Assembly: GCF_002127585.1 (NCBI RefSeq)
Contig: NZ_NEGZ01000037.1
Location: forward strand, 1 to 53,648
Source: Janthinobacterium sp. GW458P
Lineage (GTDB): Bacteria; Pseudomonadota; Gammaproteobacteria; Burkholderiales; Burkholderiaceae_D
Length of the DNA: 53,648 nt
Direction: 5' to 3'
Part shown: in pieces, positions 35,650-44,259 of the stretch
How the letters are laid out: each line of letters begins with the position of its first letter
Position numbering within the stretch: the stretch's first letter is position 1
Notes under the pieces: model-generated
The model's input: the letters and a program-made list of their open reading frames with translations, nothing else
Database searches by the model: none
What the model was told of the DNA's origin: nothing
Made by a program: the position numbers and the translations under genes

Positions 35650-37590
35650 TTGAGTACAGATAACGCCCCGCAGTTCATTCCCAAACGCATCACGCCGACG
35701 CCGGAGCAGATCGCCATCCAGACGGCGCAAAAGAAAGTCGTCCTGATCGACGCCAATGCCGGCGCCGCCAAGACGACCACCCTGGCCCTGCGCCTGGCCG
35801 AAGCCCTGCACCGGGGCCGCGCGCCCGAACGCATGCTGGCCCTCGTGTTCACGGAAGCGGCGCGCGTGGCCCTGCGCCAGCGCCTGCTGGACGTGGGCGT
35901 GCCGCTCGGCGTCGTCAAGCGCCTGACCATCGACACCTTCGACGCCTTGGCCGCCAAAATACTGTTGCAGCTGGAAAACATGCAAATAGCGGTCATGCGC
36001 AGCGATGAAGAGCTGCGCCCCGTGGCCTGGGAAGCGCTGGAAGTGGTGTCCGAGAAATACGCCCACCGCTATCCGCTGGAAATCAACACGACCAACGGCG
36101 CCATCGCCGAATTCCTGAAACTGCAATTGCGCACCAAGGCGCGCCTGGATTTTCAAAACCCCGACTTCGAGAGCAACTCGCTTGATGACAACCTGGAAAT
36201 GCTGGGCATGTCGCGCACGCATTATCTGTGGCTGCGCGAATATGAAGGCTTGCGCGGCGCCGACACGGGCGACATCCAGTTCCGCGCGCCGTTCGACGCC
36301 ACCTATGACCTCGTGCGCATGCTCGACGGCGACGAGCCGCTGCGCCAGCAGTTGCCGGCCTTCCAGATCATCGTGGCCGATGAATTGCACGACCTGAACG
36401 AAGCGTCGTTTCGCCTGCTGACCATGCTGATACGCCGCGGCAACGCTTTTTTCTGCGGCGCCGGCGACAAGGATCAAGTGATCTACACATGGTCGGGCGC
36501 CGACCACCGCTTCCTGCGCCAGCGCTTCGAGCAGGAATTCCCCGCCCTGCAGCGCCTGCCGCTGACGGCGTCCTACCGCTACGGGCCGCAGCTGGCGCAG
36601 GCCGTGGGCGTGCTGAAAAACAAGGCCAGCGTGTCGGCCCTGTCGCGCGCCACGCACATCGAACTGCTCGAATACGACCATGCGCAGCCGCAGGCCTGCA
36701 GCGCCCAGCTGATCGCCGCCCTCGAACATGCGCATGCGGGCACCACGGCCATCCTGCTGCGCGACCGCGACCAGGCTATCCGCGTGGAAACGGCGCTGTT
36801 CCAGAGCGGTATCGCGTACGGCCTGGTGGACATGAACAGCTATCTGCTGAGCCAGGAAGTACTGATGCTGCGCGGCATGGTCGCCATCGCCCGCAAGGAT
36901 TTACATGCGATCAAGAGCGGTCCGCGCCGCGGCGAGATCCTCGAAGCCCTCGTGGCCTTCGCGGAAATCCCGTTTACGCGCACGGAGTTGCAGCAAGCCA
37001 AGGCCGACGTGGCCAACTACCCGGACTTGCTGGAAGGCTTTTTGACCAACCAGCTGGCCAAGTCGCAGAACCAGGACAAGGCGGCGCTGACCCTGGCCGC
37101 CGTCGACTACCTGCGCGCGCTGCCCCCGGACGCTTTGGCCGGCGATGCCCTGCAGCACATCTTTGGCCTGATGCAGCTGGAACAGACGGCGCGCCGCATC
37201 TATGTCGACCCGGCCCAGGCGCGGGTCGTGGCCCGTTCCCTGCACGGTTTTATCGCCGTGTGCCGCGAGGCGGGCGTGGCGCTGGGCGGCTTTGCCGGCT
37301 GGCTGGGCGAGATGGAAGAGGCTGTGACGGTCTCGACCGGCAAGGCCAGGCTGGTCATCGCCTGCATCGACCAGATCAAGGGCCTCGAATATAACCACGT
37401 CATCCTGCCTTACCTGGCCGTCGATGAATTCCCGCGCAGCAAGACCGACCCGCTGGAAGAGGAAAACCGTTTTTATGTGGCCGCCACGCGCGCGCGCGAC
37501 AGGCTCAGCTTGCTGACGCCCGAAGACCCCGCCTGGCGGAGCCGCTACATCGCCGCCCTGCAGCTCAAGATTGTTGCGCCCAAGTCATAA
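35650..37590 (+). CDS. Divergent UvrD/Rep-like superfamily 1 helicase
   Basis: This 646-residue SF1 helicase, a 3'-5' DNA translocase by family, has recognisable but altered motifs: Walker A as ANAGAAKTTT (K41) rather than GxGSGKT, motif II as VADELHDLNE rather than DEFQDxxxxQ, motif III as GAGDKDQVIYTWSGAD, motif V as DQIKGLEYNHVILP and motif VI as EEENRFYVAATRARDRL. It is shorter than UvrD (about 720) and has no nuclease domain. The start is TTG, supported by AGGA seven bases upstream and by the absence of a nearby ATG. It lies 35 bases after the EgtB/SenA-like gene. Activity is likely, but its DNA substrate and pathway are unknown. Confidence 0.85.
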   Translation: MSTDNAPQFIPKRITPTPEQIAIQTAQKKVVLIDANAGAAKTTTLALRLAEALHRGRAPERMLALVFTEAARVALRQRLLDVGVPLGVVKRLTIDTFDALAAKILLQLENMQIAVMRSDEELRPVAWEALEVVSEKYAHRYPLEINTTNGAIAEFLKLQLRTKARLDFQNPDFESNSLDDNLEMLGMSRTHYLWLREYEGLRGADTGDIQFRAPFDATYDLVRMLDGDEPLRQQLPAFQIIVADELHDLNEASFRLLTMLIRRGNAFFCGAGDKDQVIYTWSGADHRFLRQRFEQEFPALQRLPLTASYRYGPQLAQAVGVLKNKASVSALSRATHIELLEYDHAQPQACSAQLIAALEHAHAGTTAILLRDRDQAIRVETALFQSGIAYGLVDMNSYLLSQEVLMLRGMVAIARKDLHAIKSGPRRGEILEALVAFAEIPFTRTELQQAKADVANYPDLLEGFLTNQLAKSQNQDKAALTLAAVDYLRALPPDALAGDALQHIFGLMQLEQTARRIYVDPAQARVVARSLHGFIAVCREAGVALGGFAGWLGEMEEAVTVSTGKARLVIACIDQIKGLEYNHVILPYLAVDEFPRSKTDPLEEENRFYVAATRARDRLSLLTPEDPAWRSRYIAALQLKIVAPKS

Positions 37591-37637
37591 ATCTTTTGCC
37601 GCGCGGCCGCTTTTTGCGAAAGACGAAAGCGCGCATA

Positions 37638-37676
37638 CTTTGTTGCTGTGATTGATTGCAATCTGAACCAACAAAG
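37638..37676 (+). promoter_or_regulatory. Inverted repeat overlapping the ribosome-binding site of the epimerase gene
   Basis: CTTTGTTG (37638-37645) and CAACAAAG (37669-37676) are perfect inverted repeats. Between them lies the palindrome GATTGCAATC (37654-37663). The right arm contains the start of AAAGGAG, the ribosome-binding site. A -35-like TTGCGA and -10-like TACTTT (about 37615-37642) overlap the left arm, so it could act on DNA (operator) or RNA (site masking). Confidence 0.5.
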
Positions 37677-37681
37677 GAGTA

Positions 37682-38599
37682 ATGATGCGAATATTCTTGA
37701 CAGGCGCGGCAGGTTTCATCGGCAGTTCCATCGCGGCGGGCCTCGTGCGCGCCGGCCATCAGGTGACGGGTCTCGTGCGCAAGCCGGAGCAGGTGGCCGA
37801 ACTGGCCGCCATCGGCGTGCAAGCAATCGTCGGCACCTTGAACGACCGCGAGCTGCTCATCGAACAGGCGAGGGCGGCGGACGCCGTCATCAATGCGGCC
37901 AGCAGCGACCATCGGGGCGCCGTGGAAGCCATTATTGAAGCGCTGGCAGGCACGAACAAAGTGTTTCTGCACACCAGCGGCTCGTCCATCGTGGGCGACG
38001 CCTCGGGCGGCGAAGGAACGGAACAGATTTATTATGAAGACAAGCTGCCGGCGCCCACGGCCGACAAGGCGGCGCGGGTCGCCATCGATGACTTGGTGCT
38101 GGCCAGTGCAGGCCAGGGCGTGCGCGCCAGCGTGCTGTGCAACACGCTGATCTACGGCCACGGCGCCTTGCCGCGCGACAGCGTGCAGTTGCCGCGCCTG
38201 CTGAAACAGGCGCGCAAGAGCGGTATCGTGCGCCACGTGGGGCCGGGCCGCAATATCTGGTCGAACGTGCATATCGACGACGTTGTCAGCCTGTATCTGC
38301 TGGCGCTGGACAAGTCGCCGGCCGGCACGTTTTACTTTGTCGTATCGGGCGAGGCGGCTTTCCGCGACATGACGGCCGCCATCGCCACTGCACTGGACCT
38401 GGCTCCCGCGCAGGACTGGCCGCTGGCCGAGGCGATTGCCGAATGGGGCTATGAAATGGCGTCGTATGGCCTCGGTTCCAACAGCCGCGTGCGCGGTGAG
38501 CGGTCGCGCAAGTTGCTGGGCTGGCAGCCGCAGGGGCCGTCCGTGCTGGAATGGATCAGGAACGACATGCAGCAGCCGCCGCACGCCACGGCTGTTTGA
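37682..38599 (+). CDS. NAD(P)-dependent epimerase/dehydratase family protein
   Basis: This 305-residue extended SDR has the nucleotide-binding motif TGAAGFIGSSIA (residues 8-19), the Rossmann fold and the family segments HTSGSSIVGD, SNVHIDDVVSLYLLAL and LLGWQP. The catalytic YxxxK is not in its usual form, so a reductase or epimerase role is uncertain; it may simply bind NAD(P). AAAGGAG lies immediately upstream and two adjacent ATGs (37682, 37685) can serve. It is alone, with its own promoter region carrying nested inverted repeats. Confidence 0.82.
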   Translation: MMRIFLTGAAGFIGSSIAAGLVRAGHQVTGLVRKPEQVAELAAIGVQAIVGTLNDRELLIEQARAADAVINAASSDHRGAVEAIIEALAGTNKVFLHTSGSSIVGDASGGEGTEQIYYEDKLPAPTADKAARVAIDDLVLASAGQGVRASVLCNTLIYGHGALPRDSVQLPRLLKQARKSGIVRHVGPGRNIWSNVHIDDVVSLYLLALDKSPAGTFYFVVSGEAAFRDMTAAIATALDLAPAQDWPLAEAIAEWGYEMASYGLGSNSRVRGERSRKLLGWQPQGPSVLEWIRNDMQQPPHATAV

Positions 38600-38988
38600 T
38601 GCAGCTCAGCAAAACCACATCTGTGTGTGCTAGCGAACGGTGCTTTTTGCCGATCGGGAGTATGATGGCTTTGCTTGGTTGAGACGCACTGCCGTGAAGT
38701 TGGCGGCATGTTCGATCTTCCAGCAGGTCAGCCGGTCGCCTCAAGGATCGGCACCAGATTTCTTTCCCATTGACATCTCGCGCGAGGCTGTTGGCGGGAT
38801 GCGCCAGTGGCGCTCTGCATGCCCCTTACTCTGCATTACCCCTTGAGGCCGGCGCCTGCCGGTCTTTTTTTCGTCTTTTTCCGGCCCTCGCGCCATTCAC
38901 CCGCCCGTATCCGCCATTCGCCGAAGAAGGCTGTTCCCGGGCGCCGATCGCGCGTATCTTGCCTATCATCCAAAACCAAGGGGCTATC
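38600..38988. other. 389-base region without a protein gene; possible structured RNA ending at an intrinsic terminator
   Basis: I see no convincing coding sequence. Several stems can form: CCGATC (38650-38655) with GATCGG (38746-38751), extended by GGTG/CACC; TGCCG with CGGCA near 38690-38706; TGGCG with CGCCA near 38791-38805. The region ends in a clear intrinsic terminator at 38847. A transcript of about 200 bases ending there is possible. I could not find a good promoter or match it to a known RNA family. Confidence 0.4.
38847..38871 (+). terminator. Intrinsic terminator
   Basis: GGCCGGC (38847-38853, one G-T pair) pairs with GCCGGTC (38858-38864) around loop GCCT and is followed by seven T residues. 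It lies about 250 bases after the epimerase gene and 118 bases before the next gene. Confidence 0.85.
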
Positions 38989-39372
38989 GTGAAATCCGAA
39001 CAAGCGTATTGCCGGCGTACCCAGCTGCTGTGGGGCGTGCTGCTCATTGCCATCGGCGTCGTCATCCTGCTGGACCGGCTCGATGTGATCTACCTCCACG
39101 ATTACTATGCACTATGGCATTATTGGCCGGTGATCATGGCGTTCTTCGGCTTGAACAAGCTGCTCGCGCCCGTGTCCGCCAAGCAAGTGCTCAGCGGCCT
39201 GTGGCTGATCTTTTTCGCCGCCTGGTGGTATGTGTCGTACGAGGAACTATGGAATTTGAATTTCTACAACAGCTGGCCAGCCTTGCTGATCGCCTGGGGC
39301 GTGGGCCTCGTGCTCGAACCGCTGCTGAACAAGCATTTTATTGCCTACCGGGAGTCCGAGCATGAAAAATAG
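38989..39372 (+). CDS. Small membrane protein, LiaI-like (DUF5668 type)
   Basis: This 127-residue protein has four predicted membrane helices: about 13-30, 41-60, 66-84 and 92-110. Such proteins usually pair with LiaF-like partners and report on cell-envelope state. GTG at 38989 is the start, with AAGGGG eight bases upstream; a longer upstream reading would run through the intrinsic terminator and is rejected. The stop overlaps the next gene by 11 bases, showing strong coupling. It opens a four-gene envelope-stress-like operon (38989-42018). Confidence 0.75.
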   Translation: MKSEQAYCRRTQLLWGVLLIAIGVVILLDRLDVIYLHDYYALWHYWPVIMAFFGLNKLLAPVSAKQVLSGLWLIFFAAWWYVSYEELWNLNFYNSWPALLIAWGVGLVLEPLLNKHFIAYRESEHEK

Positions 39373-40186
39373 ACCGCCGCCGCACTCGCCGTCGCAGATC
39401 CTGCTGGGCGTGATCGTTATCGGGCTGGGGCTGCTGTTCCTGCTCGATAACCTCGGCTTCATCGATGTGCGCTATACCTTCCGCTTCTGGCCCACCATCC
39501 TCATCATATTCGGCTTGCTGAAGCTATCGCAAAGCCATACCCGCTCCGGCTACGTGCTCGGCGGCGTCATGGTCTTGCTGGGCCTGAGCTGGACCCTGAA
39601 AGCCATGGGTTTGTTCCATATCAACTGGAGCATGCTGTGGCCGCTGCTCATCATTGCCGCCGGCGTGGCCGTGGTGTCGAAATCGCTGCCCGGCGCGCAG
39701 CAGCGGCAGCGCCGCCGCCATTTTGCCGCGCAGCAGGATAGTACTGCCGCGCCCGACCCATTCGGCCAGCCCCGCCATGGCGCCGTTTCCCTCGACAAGG
39801 CAGGCGCGGATGCGGGGGCCGACGCGGCGGCGCCCGGCGCCAGCGGCCAGGCCGACGACGACAGCATCATCGAAGTGACGGCCATCCTCGGCGGCTATGT
39901 GCGGCGCGTGTCCTCGCAGCGCTTCAGGGGCGGCGATATCAATGTCATCATGGCCGGCTGCGAAATCGATCTGCGCCAGGCGTCGATCGAAGGCGAGGCC
40001 GTGCTCAACGTGTTTGCCCTGTGCGGCGGCGTCACCATCAAGATTCCGCCCGACTGGAGCGTCGTGCTGCAGGGCACGCCCATCCTCGGCGGCTTCGAGG
40101 AGAAGACCATCGTGCCGCCGAACCAGGCCAAGCGTTTGTACGTGACGGGCTACGCCATCATGGGCGGCCTGGAAATCCGCAACTAG
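39362..40186 (+). CDS. LiaF-like membrane protein with C-terminal DUF2154-type domain
   Basis: This 274-residue protein has about four N-terminal membrane helices (residues 12-100), a low-complexity Ala/Gly/Asp linker (about 115-165) and a soluble beta-rich C-terminal domain (TAILGGYVRRVSSQRFRGG, INVIMAGCEIDL, GTPILGGFEEK) like that of LiaF and other cell-wall-antibiotic response proteins. LiaF restrains a kinase in Firmicutes; here it is followed by a LytS/LytR-type system in the same operon, so a similar inhibitory role is plausible. The start at 39362 overlaps the previous gene. Confidence 0.8.
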   Translation: MKNRPPPHSPSQILLGVIVIGLGLLFLLDNLGFIDVRYTFRFWPTILIIFGLLKLSQSHTRSGYVLGGVMVLLGLSWTLKAMGLFHINWSMLWPLLIIAAGVAVVSKSLPGAQQRQRRRHFAAQQDSTAAPDPFGQPRHGAVSLDKAGADAGADAAAPGASGQADDDSIIEVTAILGGYVRRVSSQRFRGGDINVIMAGCEIDLRQASIEGEAVLNVFALCGGVTIKIPPDWSVVLQGTPILGGFEEKTIVPPNQAKRLYVTGYAIMGGLEIRN

Positions 40187-40192
40187 GCGCGC

Positions 40193-41269
40193 ATGTCGGG
40201 ACCCTTGTCGAAGCGGCGCGGCGCCGTGGCGGTCTTGCTGGCCTGCATGGCGCTGGGCCTGGCCCTGGCCTTTGTCCTGGCCAGGGTGGCCCATGCACCG
40301 TGGCTCAATGCGGCTTTGCTGGTGGTGCCGGCCACGCTCGTGTATGCGATCGGCACGGGCTTTTCCGCGTTTTACCTGTGCCGCGCCTATCCTTTGGCCG
40401 CCCGCCATCCGGCCGCCGTTGCCGGCGTGATGGGCGTGGCGGCCCTGTGCGCGGGCTTGCTGTGGGCCACTTTGCTGCAATTTTTGAACAGCGTCAGCCT
40501 GCTGCTGGACGTGCGCTGGCTGGGCGTGAACCTGACGCCATCGCTGCTGGCCCTGTTCTTCGGCCTGGGCGTGCTGCTGTATTGTCTCGTTGCTGCTGTG
40601 CATTACCTGCTGCTCGAATTCGTGCGCGCCAGGATGGCCGAGCAGCGGGGCCTGCAAGCGCAGCTGGCGGCGCAGGAAGCGCAATTGCGCATGCTGCGCA
40701 CGCAGATCGATCCGCATTTCCTGTTCAACAGCCTGAACTCCATCAGCGCCCTGACGTCTATCGATGCGGCGGGCGCGCGCCAGATGACGCTGCAGCTGGC
40801 CAGTTTTTTTCGCCAGAGCCTGAGCCTGGAAGCGCACCGGAAAATCACGCTGGAACAGGAACTGGTGCTGATCCGCCATTTTCTTGCTATTGAGCAAGTG
40901 CGTTTCGGCGCCCGCCTGCAGGTGGCGGAAGCCGTCGAGGCGGACGCGCTGGCATGCCTGCTGCCGCCCATGCTGATCCAGCCGCTGGTGGAAAACGCCG
41001 TCAAGCACGGCATTTGCAATTTGACGGAGGGCGGGCTGATTGAGATCAAGGCCCGGCGCGCGGGCAGCCTGCTGCAGATTGCCGTGCGCAACCCGGTGGA
41101 TGCGGATCAAACGGCATCGCGCGGCACGGGCGTGGGCCTGGAGAACGTGCGCCAGCGCCTGGCCGGCGCCCATGGCCACGAGGCCGGCGTGCACTGGGGC
41201 CGGCGCGACGGCTACTTCGACGTGATGATTTCCATGCCGGCGCGGACCGGCGACACGGAGGACGAATGA
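40193..41269 (+). CDS. LytS/AlgZ-type sensor histidine kinase
   Basis: This 358-residue kinase of the His_kinase (PF06580) family has four N-terminal membrane helices (about 10-145) and a cytoplasmic kinase. The phospho-acceptor is H175 in QIDPHFLFNSLNSISAL; the N-box is QPLVENAVKHGI and the G-box GTGVGLENVRQRL. It has no separate periplasmic domain, so it probably senses within the membrane or through the LiaIF-like partners just upstream. The cognate regulator starts within its stop codon (ATGA overlap). Confidence 0.9.
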   Translation: MSGPLSKRRGAVAVLLACMALGLALAFVLARVAHAPWLNAALLVVPATLVYAIGTGFSAFYLCRAYPLAARHPAAVAGVMGVAALCAGLLWATLLQFLNSVSLLLDVRWLGVNLTPSLLALFFGLGVLLYCLVAAVHYLLLEFVRARMAEQRGLQAQLAAQEAQLRMLRTQIDPHFLFNSLNSISALTSIDAAGARQMTLQLASFFRQSLSLEAHRKITLEQELVLIRHFLAIEQVRFGARLQVAEAVEADALACLLPPMLIQPLVENAVKHGICNLTEGGLIEIKARRAGSLLQIAVRNPVDADQTASRGTGVGLENVRQRLAGAHGHEAGVHWGRRDGYFDVMISMPARTGDTEDE

Positions 41270-42018
41270 TGCAGGCAAGAATGCGCGTGGCCATCGTCGA
41301 CGATGAAGCGCTGGCGCGCGGCGTGCTGCGCGAATACCTGGCGCGCCACGACGATATCGAGATCGTCGCCGAGTGCGCCAACGGCTTTGAAGCCGTCAAG
41401 GCCATCGCGGAACTGGAGCCGGAACTGGTGTTCCTCGACATCCAGATGCCGCGGCTGGACGGTTTTGAAGTGGCCGAGCTGATCGGCGCGAAGACAAGGT
41501 TGATCTTTGTCACGGCCTACGACCAGTACGCCTTGAAGGCGTTTGACTGCCATGCGCTCGATTATCTGCTCAAGCCGTTCAGCGAACAGCGCTTCGAGCA
41601 GGCGCTGGCCCATGCGCGCGCCCAGCGCAGCGCGCCCGCGCAGTTGACTGCCGTGCAAGCGGCGGCGCGCGAGGCGGCCACGCGCGCCGCGCCCCTGGAC
41701 CGCGTGCTGATACGCGACGGCGCCAAGGTCCATGTGATCGCCAGCGCCCGGATCGATTACATCGAGGCGCAGGACGATTACGTCAGCATCCGTTCCGAGG
41801 GCAAGTCCTACCTGAAAAGCCAGACCTTGGCGGAACTGGAAGCCCAGCTCGATCCCGCCAAGTTCCTGCGCGTGCACCGCTCGTACCTGCTCAACATCGA
41901 CGGCATCCGCCGCATCGAGGCGGCCACCAGGGACAGCCACGTGGCCATCTTGCGCGACGATACGCGGATACCCGTGAGCAAGGCGGGCTATCAGAAGCTG
42001 AAGTTACTGGTTGGCTAG
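41266..42018 (+). CDS. LytTR-type response regulator
   Basis: This 250-residue regulator has an N-terminal receiver (AIVDDEALARG, LVFLDIQMPRLDG, YLLKPF) and a C-terminal LytTR DNA-binding domain (IDYIEAQDDYVSIRSEG, FLRVHRSYLLNIDGI), which binds DNA with beta strands rather than a helix-turn-helix. It is the partner of the LytS-like kinase directly upstream. ATG at 41266 overlaps the kinase stop; ATGs at 41269 and 41281 are alternatives. The last 15 bases overlap, tail to tail, with the helicase gene on the other strand. Confidence 0.92.
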   Translation: MMQARMRVAIVDDEALARGVLREYLARHDDIEIVAECANGFEAVKAIAELEPELVFLDIQMPRLDGFEVAELIGAKTRLIFVTAYDQYALKAFDCHALDYLLKPFSEQRFEQALAHARAQRSAPAQLTAVQAAAREAATRAAPLDRVLIRDGAKVHVIASARIDYIEAQDDYVSIRSEGKSYLKSQTLAELEAQLDPAKFLRVHRSYLLNIDGIRRIEAATRDSHVAILRDDTRIPVSKAGYQKLKLLVG

Positions 42019-44259
42019 CTGCACATCCCACCAAGTCGGCAAGAGCTGGCGGATTTCCGGGCGTGAAAAACGGTCGTCGATCAGGTAGACGACGCCCTTG
42101 TCCGACGTGGTGCGGATCACGCGGCCGGCCGCCTGCACCACCTTCTGCATGCCCGGATACAGATACGTATAGTCGTAGCCGGCGCCGAAGATGTCGCCCA
42201 TGCGCTGGCGGATCTGCTCGTTGACGGGATTGATCTGCGGCAAACCCAGGGTGGCGATGAAGGCGCCGATCAGGCGCGCGCCGGGCAAGTCGATGCCTTC
42301 GCCGAAGGCGCCGCCGAGCACGGCAAAGCCGATGCCGCGCGTGTCCAGGCCGAAGCGGCCCAGGAATTGCGCGCGGGCAGTATCGTCCATGCGGCGCGGC
42401 TGCTGCCAGAGGGGCACGTCCGGGTAATGCTGGGCAAACAATTGGGCCGTCTTTTCCATGTAATCGAAGCTGCTGAAGAAGGCCAGGTAGTTGCCCGGCG
42501 TTTCCGCGTATTGCTTCGCCATCAATTGCGCGATGGGCAGCAGCGAGGCGGCGCGGTGCTGGTAGCGCGTGGAAATGGTATCGGCCACGCGCACGGACAA
42601 TTGCGCCGCCTGGAACGGCGATTCCACGTCGACCCAGGCCGTGTTCTCCGGCATGCCCAGGGTGTCGCTGTAGTAATTCCACGGACTCAGGGTGGCGGAA
42701 AACAGGGCCGTGCTGTGGCTGGCCGCGAAGCGCTCCTTGAGAAACGGCGCCGGCACGATATTGCGGATGCAGACGGTGGAGCCCGTGTCCGTTTTGCTCA
42801 CGTCGAACAGCGAATGCGCGCCGAAACTTTCCGCCAGGCGGTTGATCAGCAGCACGTCGAAATAGAAGCGCTGCAAGTCTTCGTCCAGCGCGGCAGCGTG
42901 CTCGGCCATGTAGTCGCCGGTGGCCGTGGCCACGCCTTGCAGCGCGCCAAAGAATTTGTCGGGCAGTGCCGCATGCACGCGGTAGTCGCCATCCTGCTCC
43001 TTGAGCAGGGCCGTCCACTGGCGCGCCAGGCGGTCCAGCGGCTTTTTCAAACCTTCGGGCGCGAATTTGCGCAGCATTTTCAGGTCGATTTGCGCCAGTT
43101 CGGCCGAATACATGCTGCGCGCACGCGACACCATATTGTGCGCTTCGTCGACGAGCACATTGACTTTCCAGTCGTGGGCCAGGGTCATGCCGTACAGCAT
43201 GGCGCTGAGATCGAAATAGTAATTGTAGTCGCCGATGACGACATCGCTCCAGCGCGCCAGTTCCATGCCCAGGTAATATGGGCAAATACCCTGCTGCAAG
43301 GCGATGGCGCGCACGGCTTCCTTGTCCAAAATCAAACCGCTGGCCAGCGCCACTGCGCGCGCCAGCGGCAAACGGTCGTAAAAACCCTTGGCCAGCGGGC
43401 ATGATTCGCCATGACAGGCCTTGTCGGGATGCTCGCAGGCGCTGCTCCTGGCGCTCAGTTCCAGCACGCGCAGCGGCAGCAGCGGCGCGCTTTCCTTGAG
43501 GATGGCGCAGGCATCGAGCGCCATCTGCCGTCCCGGCACCTTGGCGGCGAGGAAAAACAGTTTATCGAGGCCATGCGCCGCCGTCGCCTTCAGCATGGGA
43601 AACAGGCTGCCCACGGTCTTGCCGATACCGGTCGGCGCCTGCGCCAGCAAGGCGCAGCCGCGGCTGCTGGCCTTGTACATGGCTTCGGCCAGCTGGCGCT
43701 GTCCCGGGCGGAAGTCGGCGTGGGGAAAGGTCATGGCCGTGAGCTGGACGTCGCGGCTGGCGCGGTGCGCCATTTCCTGCCCGGCCCATTCCAGGAACAG
43801 CGCGCAATGCTGCTCGAAGAAAATGCGCAGCGCCTCGGCCGTGCATTCTTCGTGCATCACCGTTTCCTTCTGGCTGGCGATGTCGAAATACACGAGCGCC
43901 ACGCGCAGCATGGGCAAGTTCAGCTGCTGGCACAGCAAATGGCCGTAGATGCGCGCCTGCGCCCAGTGCAGCTGGCGGTGGTTGGCGGGCATGGCGCCAA
44001 GCTCGCCGCGGTAGGTCTTGATCTCTTCCAGCTGCCGCCGCGCCGGGTCGTAGCCGTCGGCGCGGCCGCGCACGTGCAGGGGGCCGAAGTCGCCGCACAG
44101 GCTCATTTCGCGCTGGTAATCGTCGTCGCGCCGGCCCGTGACGGTGGCGTGGCCGGCCATGCCTTCCTGGGCCGTGGGCGAGGGCGTGAAACGCAAGTCC
44201 AGGTCGCCCACCTTGGCGGTGAACTCGCACAGGGCGCGCACGGCAACCGTGTACTTCAT
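42004..44259 (-). CDS. XPD/DinG-like iron-sulfur helicase fused to an N-terminal RecB/Cas4-like nuclease domain
   Basis: This 751-residue SF2 helicase probably unwinds DNA 5'-3' by analogy with XPD/DinG. The N-terminal 110 residues carry PD-(D/E)XK nuclease motifs: D68 (GRADGYD), E79-x-K81 (LEEIKTY) and a QxxxY motif (Q101-Y105). Then Walker A APTGIGKT (208-215), four cysteines for an Fe-S cluster (C275, C282, C287, C326), a DEAH box (VLVDEAHN) and the C-terminal motif QAAGRVIRT. The ATG overlaps the stop of the upstream FAN1-type gene (ATGA), so the two are co-translated, behind a LexA box. This points to SOS-induced DNA repair. Confidence 0.9.
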   Translation of the reverse strand: MKYTVAVRALCEFTAKVGDLDLRFTPSPTAQEGMAGHATVTGRRDDDYQREMSLCGDFGPLHVRGRADGYDPARRQLEEIKTYRGELGAMPANHRQLHWAQARIYGHLLCQQLNLPMLRVALVYFDIASQKETVMHEECTAEALRIFFEQHCALFLEWAGQEMAHRASRDVQLTAMTFPHADFRPGQRQLAEAMYKASSRGCALLAQAPTGIGKTVGSLFPMLKATAAHGLDKLFFLAAKVPGRQMALDACAILKESAPLLPLRVLELSARSSACEHPDKACHGESCPLAKGFYDRLPLARAVALASGLILDKEAVRAIALQQGICPYYLGMELARWSDVVIGDYNYYFDLSAMLYGMTLAHDWKVNVLVDEAHNMVSRARSMYSAELAQIDLKMLRKFAPEGLKKPLDRLARQWTALLKEQDGDYRVHAALPDKFFGALQGVATATGDYMAEHAAALDEDLQRFYFDVLLINRLAESFGAHSLFDVSKTDTGSTVCIRNIVPAPFLKERFAASHSTALFSATLSPWNYYSDTLGMPENTAWVDVESPFQAAQLSVRVADTISTRYQHRAASLLPIAQLMAKQYAETPGNYLAFFSSFDYMEKTAQLFAQHYPDVPLWQQPRRMDDTARAQFLGRFGLDTRGIGFAVLGGAFGEGIDLPGARLIGAFIATLGLPQINPVNEQIRQRMGDIFGAGYDYTYLYPGMQKVVQAAGRVIRTTSDKGVVYLIDDRFSRPEIRQLLPTWWDVQLANQ

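Noticed and set aside
38640-38846. A 68-residue frame ending just before the terminator at 38847
   Set aside because: Weak start, no family resemblance and codon choice unlike neighbours; the region is better read as structured non-coding sequence. I am not certain.
38770-39372. Longer N-terminus for the LiaI-like protein
   Set aside because: It would translate through an intrinsic terminator and adds a sequence unlike the family; the GTG at 38989 has a good ribosome-binding site.
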